Part shown: piece by piece, positions 54,617 through 56,459 of the stretch | Layout of the letters: every line of letters starts with the position of its first letter | How positions within the stretch are numbered: position 1 is the first letter of the stretch | Origin: Phycisphaeraceae bacterium | GTDB taxonomy: Bacteria; Planctomycetota; Phycisphaerae; Phycisphaerales; Phycisphaeraceae | Direction of reading: 5' to 3' | Length of the DNA: 56,459 nt | Assembly: GCA_002716625.1 (NCBI GenBank) | Contig: PBAS01000022.1 | Coordinates: 1-56,459 of the forward strand | Position numbers and translations under genes: made by a program | Notes under the pieces: generated by a model | What the model was told of the DNA's origin: nothing | Seen by the model: the letters and a program-made list of their open reading frames with translations, nothing else | The model's database searches: none

Positions 54617-56059
54617 ATGAAAATCAAGATTACAGAGTCCAATGGCATTTTGGGCAAAAGTGTCTGGCCAACGGCAACAGCGACTTGGAGAGACTCACCC
54701 GATGCGTGGCCAAAATTAGAGCCGGACACAGAGATTGAAAAAAAATTATATAAACAGCTACACAAACACTTTGGTGCTATTTTAAAAAAGGGCCCACCAT
54801 TAGACAGTGAGAGTGTTGACGCAATCAAACAGATCCTTAGCTCTGGTGATTATGCACATGTTTTTAAAAGATGCCCCAAAGGCACCGTTCAACGAGGTAT
54901 AAAAGCACCAATCGAATGGGTGATGAAACATGCCCCAGAAGCATACAATAGTATCCCAACCGACAGGGGTGTTATTGATTGGAGTGAAGTGATACCGGTA
55001 AATTTCACATACAAACCGCAGGGTCAGTATGGCGAGATAAGCTCTTGGACGGGAGACTCAAAAATAGCAAAGCAATTCTCTACAAAATATAAACCAGACT
55101 CTGTTTCTGTCATTTTACATGCCGAATGTAGTAGTGGTTTCTTTTTAGGCACTAGTGGCTTCAAACCTTATAAGGGTGGTATCTACCAATATGATGATGA
55201 AAAACCAATTAAAAAATTAAATCCAAACCCGCATGAAAGAGAATTACTACTTATTGGTGACTGTGAAATTATAGGAATACAATTTAGAGGACCGAAAAAA
55301 ACCATGCGAATTACTAAAGAAGATGTTATTAATATGATCGATGAAGAGCTTGAACAAATTCTGACTGAAAAGTGTTGGCCCGGATATGAAAAAAAGGGCA
55401 TGAAGAAGATGTTTGGCAAGATGTATCCAAATTGTGTGAAGAAGAAAAAGAAAAAGAAAAAAAACGAAGAGGTCGAATTAGAGGAGAAAGAGGATAGGAA
55501 GGGCGCATCGGCGGCCTACTGTAAAAGAACTCCTTGTGATGAGATGGGATTCACTCAAAAGGCAAGCTGTAAGTCGCAGGGTATAAAAGACTGTTACAGA
55601 GGTAAGAAAAAAAACGAAAGCATTACTGAAGCAGATCCAAAAAAAGGGACGGGTAAAAAACCCAAGGGATCAGGTAGAAGACTTTACACCGACGAGAACC
55701 CATCAGATACAGTGTCTGTAAAATTTAGAACTGTGTCTGACATTCGTGACACTTTGTCTAAAGACAGTTTTAAAAACAAGAGCCACAAACGGCAATCTCA
55801 AATAATTAATCTTATTCATCAGAGAGTTAGGGCTGCTTACCAAAATGCTAAAGACCCAGATACCAAGGCACGTTTGAAAAAAGCTTACGACTATGCTAAA
55901 AAAAGAAAAGAAGCATCGAAGGAAAAAACCAAGAGAATGAGAAAAGATGAAGCAGAATCATATCACCGGAATGAGCCAAACTGGTTTTACGGTGGCACTT
56001 ATGGTGAAAAGGCCACATTAGGAAAAGAAAAGACCAAGAGGATGAGAAAGAATAAATAA
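54617..56059 (+). CDS. ADP-ribosyltransferase-like domain joined to a helical tag and a lysine-rich tail
   Basis: 480 residues. Residues 1-225 show a plausible R-S-E-type ADP-ribosyltransferase pattern: R93 in TVQRGIK, an S-x-T-like strand ISSWTGDSKIAKQFS (141-155) and E-R-E at 207-209 in HERELLLIGDCEI. Residues 231-252 (RITKEDVINMIDEELEQILT) form an amphipathic helix that recurs at the start of the next two ORFs. A K-rich stretch with eight consecutive lysines near 275-282 follows, then CxxxxC-containing modules (AAYCKRTPCDEMGFTQKASC) and a basic domain LYTDENPSDTVSVKFRTVSD seen in marine virus proteins. EKTKRMRK occurs twice near the C-terminus. The transferase call rests on motifs only; the virus-like character is firmer. 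Confidence 0.5.
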   Translation: MKIKITESNGILGKSVWPTATATWRDSPDAWPKLEPDTEIEKKLYKQLHKHFGAILKKGPPLDSESVDAIKQILSSGDYAHVFKRCPKGTVQRGIKAPIEWVMKHAPEAYNSIPTDRGVIDWSEVIPVNFTYKPQGQYGEISSWTGDSKIAKQFSTKYKPDSVSVILHAECSSGFFLGTSGFKPYKGGIYQYDDEKPIKKLNPNPHERELLLIGDCEIIGIQFRGPKKTMRITKEDVINMIDEELEQILTEKCWPGYEKKGMKKMFGKMYPNCVKKKKKKKKNEEVELEEKEDRKGASAAYCKRTPCDEMGFTQKASCKSQGIKDCYRGKKKNESITEADPKKGTGKKPKGSGRRLYTDENPSDTVSVKFRTVSDIRDTLSKDSFKNKSHKRQSQIINLIHQRVRAAYQNAKDPDTKARLKKAYDYAKKRKEASKEKTKRMRKDEAESYHRNEPNWFYGGTYGEKATLGKEKTKRMRKNK

Positions 56060-56083
56060 CTACTTATTATGGATGGCTTTATT

Positions 56084-56422
56084 ATGGATATTACAACAGA
56101 AGATATTATTAATATAATTGAAGAAGAGATCTACGCCGTTCTCGCTGAAAAACGCAAAAAGCGAAAGAAAGCCGGAACAGAATCTAGCAAAGAATCTTCT
56201 CTTCGTGATTGGTTTGGCAGAAAAGGGGCCAAAGGAAAGAAAGGTGGCTGGGTTGATTGTAACGCTCCCGATGGCAAAGGCGGCTATAAATCTTGTGGCC
56301 GCTCAACCGGAGAAAAAAGAAAGAAATATCCCGCATGTAGACCAACACCGGGTGCCTGTAAAGAGCGAGGCAAAGGAAAGAGTTGGGGCAAGAAAGCAAA
56401 GAAACGGAGTAAAAAGAAATGA
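56084..56422 (+). CDS. Small basic virus-type protein with helical tag (DUF5872-like)
   Basis: 112 residues. The ATG at 56084 has GGATGG seven bases upstream and starts exactly at the tag (MDITTEDIINIIEEEIYAVL); an ATG at 56069 adds five residues. After a KKRKK stretch comes WVDCNAPDGKGGYKSCGRS, a small Cys/Gly motif typical of marine phage proteins (DUF5872-type), then PACRPTPGACKER and a Lys/Arg tail. A compact, strongly basic protein, possibly nucleic-acid-binding. The stop overlaps the next start as ATGA. Confidence 0.65.
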   Translation: MDITTEDIINIIEEEIYAVLAEKRKKRKKAGTESSKESSLRDWFGRKGAKGKKGGWVDCNAPDGKGGYKSCGRSTGEKRKKYPACRPTPGACKERGKGKSWGKKAKKRSKKK

Positions 56423-56459
56423 AATTAACAACCGAACAATTAAGAAAAATTATTAAAGA
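56419..56459 (+). CDS. Start of a third tag-bearing ORF, cut by the window end
   Basis: Only 13 complete codons are visible: MKLTTEQLRKIIK. They match the helical tag of the two upstream proteins, and the ATG overlaps the preceding stop (ATGA), so it is very probably a real gene in the same operon. Confidence 0.6.
   Translation, partial: MKLTTEQLRKIIK

Noticed and set aside
1..56459. CRISPR array
   Set aside because: No series of regularly spaced repeats was seen, and no cas-like gene is present.

Overview
The first ~48.8 kb reads as a chromosome segment of a marine planctomycete, most likely in or near the Phycisphaerae. This is an inference from gene content: a PEP-CTERM protein, an ECF sigma/anti-sigma pair, KDO and WecA-type envelope genes, methanofuran-type C1 genes (mfnB, mfnE) next to a folate-type folD, flotillin FloA, a sulfatase, and a very large secretin with a coiled-coil body. 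Genes are short-spaced and on both strands, with frequent start/stop overlaps and several GTG or TTG starts. One sampled 60-base line (46261-46320) has 52% G+C.

Layout. 1-736 holds a broken sugar isomerase/epimerase. 0.9-12.3 kb carries housekeeping genes (ilvE, truD, mfnB/mfnE, a heme-oxygenase-fold protein, thrC, sigma/anti-sigma, purB, folD). 12.7-21.4 kb on the minus strand holds an SMP-30-like protein, a GT39-type glycosyltransferase, three tandem AIM24 paralogues with an M48 protease, PEP carboxykinase and an unknown protein. 21.5-28.9 kb has an M20 peptidase, a P-loop/deoxyribosyltransferase-like fusion, floA, a short MnmE-like GTPase, coaX, rpmA and an SGNH-like lipoprotein without its serine. 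29.3-39.2 kb has the secretin, wecA-like, dapB, an ABM protein, a TPR protein, kdsB, tRNA-Ile2(CAT) and a homocysteine methyltransferase. 39.5-47.3 kb is a catabolic block: DegT-family aminotransferase, signal-less sulfatase, YeiH-type exporter, 2-hydroxyacid dehydrogenase, DHDPS-family aldolase and enolase-superfamily dehydratase. It would suit intracellular use of a sulfated sugar or sugar acid. A PEP-CTERM protein follows.

48.8-53.12 kb is a small integrative element in tRNA-Gly(GCC). A 46-bp copy of the tRNA 3' part bounds it on both sides. Paired GGTACAAGC-type repeats flank the core like integrase arm sites, a truncated tyrosine recombinase runs into the tRNA, and the cargo is a secreted ~1,040-residue clan-A-like glycoside hydrolase. 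The element is G+C richer (70% in 50041-50100).

From 53.12 kb to the end the DNA is A+T rich (33% G+C in 55081-55140) and looks like a marine virus: a lipoprotein, Hsp20 behind a consensus sigma-70 promoter, a protein with ADP-ribosyltransferase-like motifs fused to a helical tag and a lysine-rich tail, and two more ORFs that begin with the same helical tag. The join lies exactly at the tRNA repeat, so a tandem element and an assembly chimera are both possible. The ADP-ribosyltransferase/tag cassette resembles, in layout, injected internal head proteins of T4-like phages and is the most unusual part of the window.
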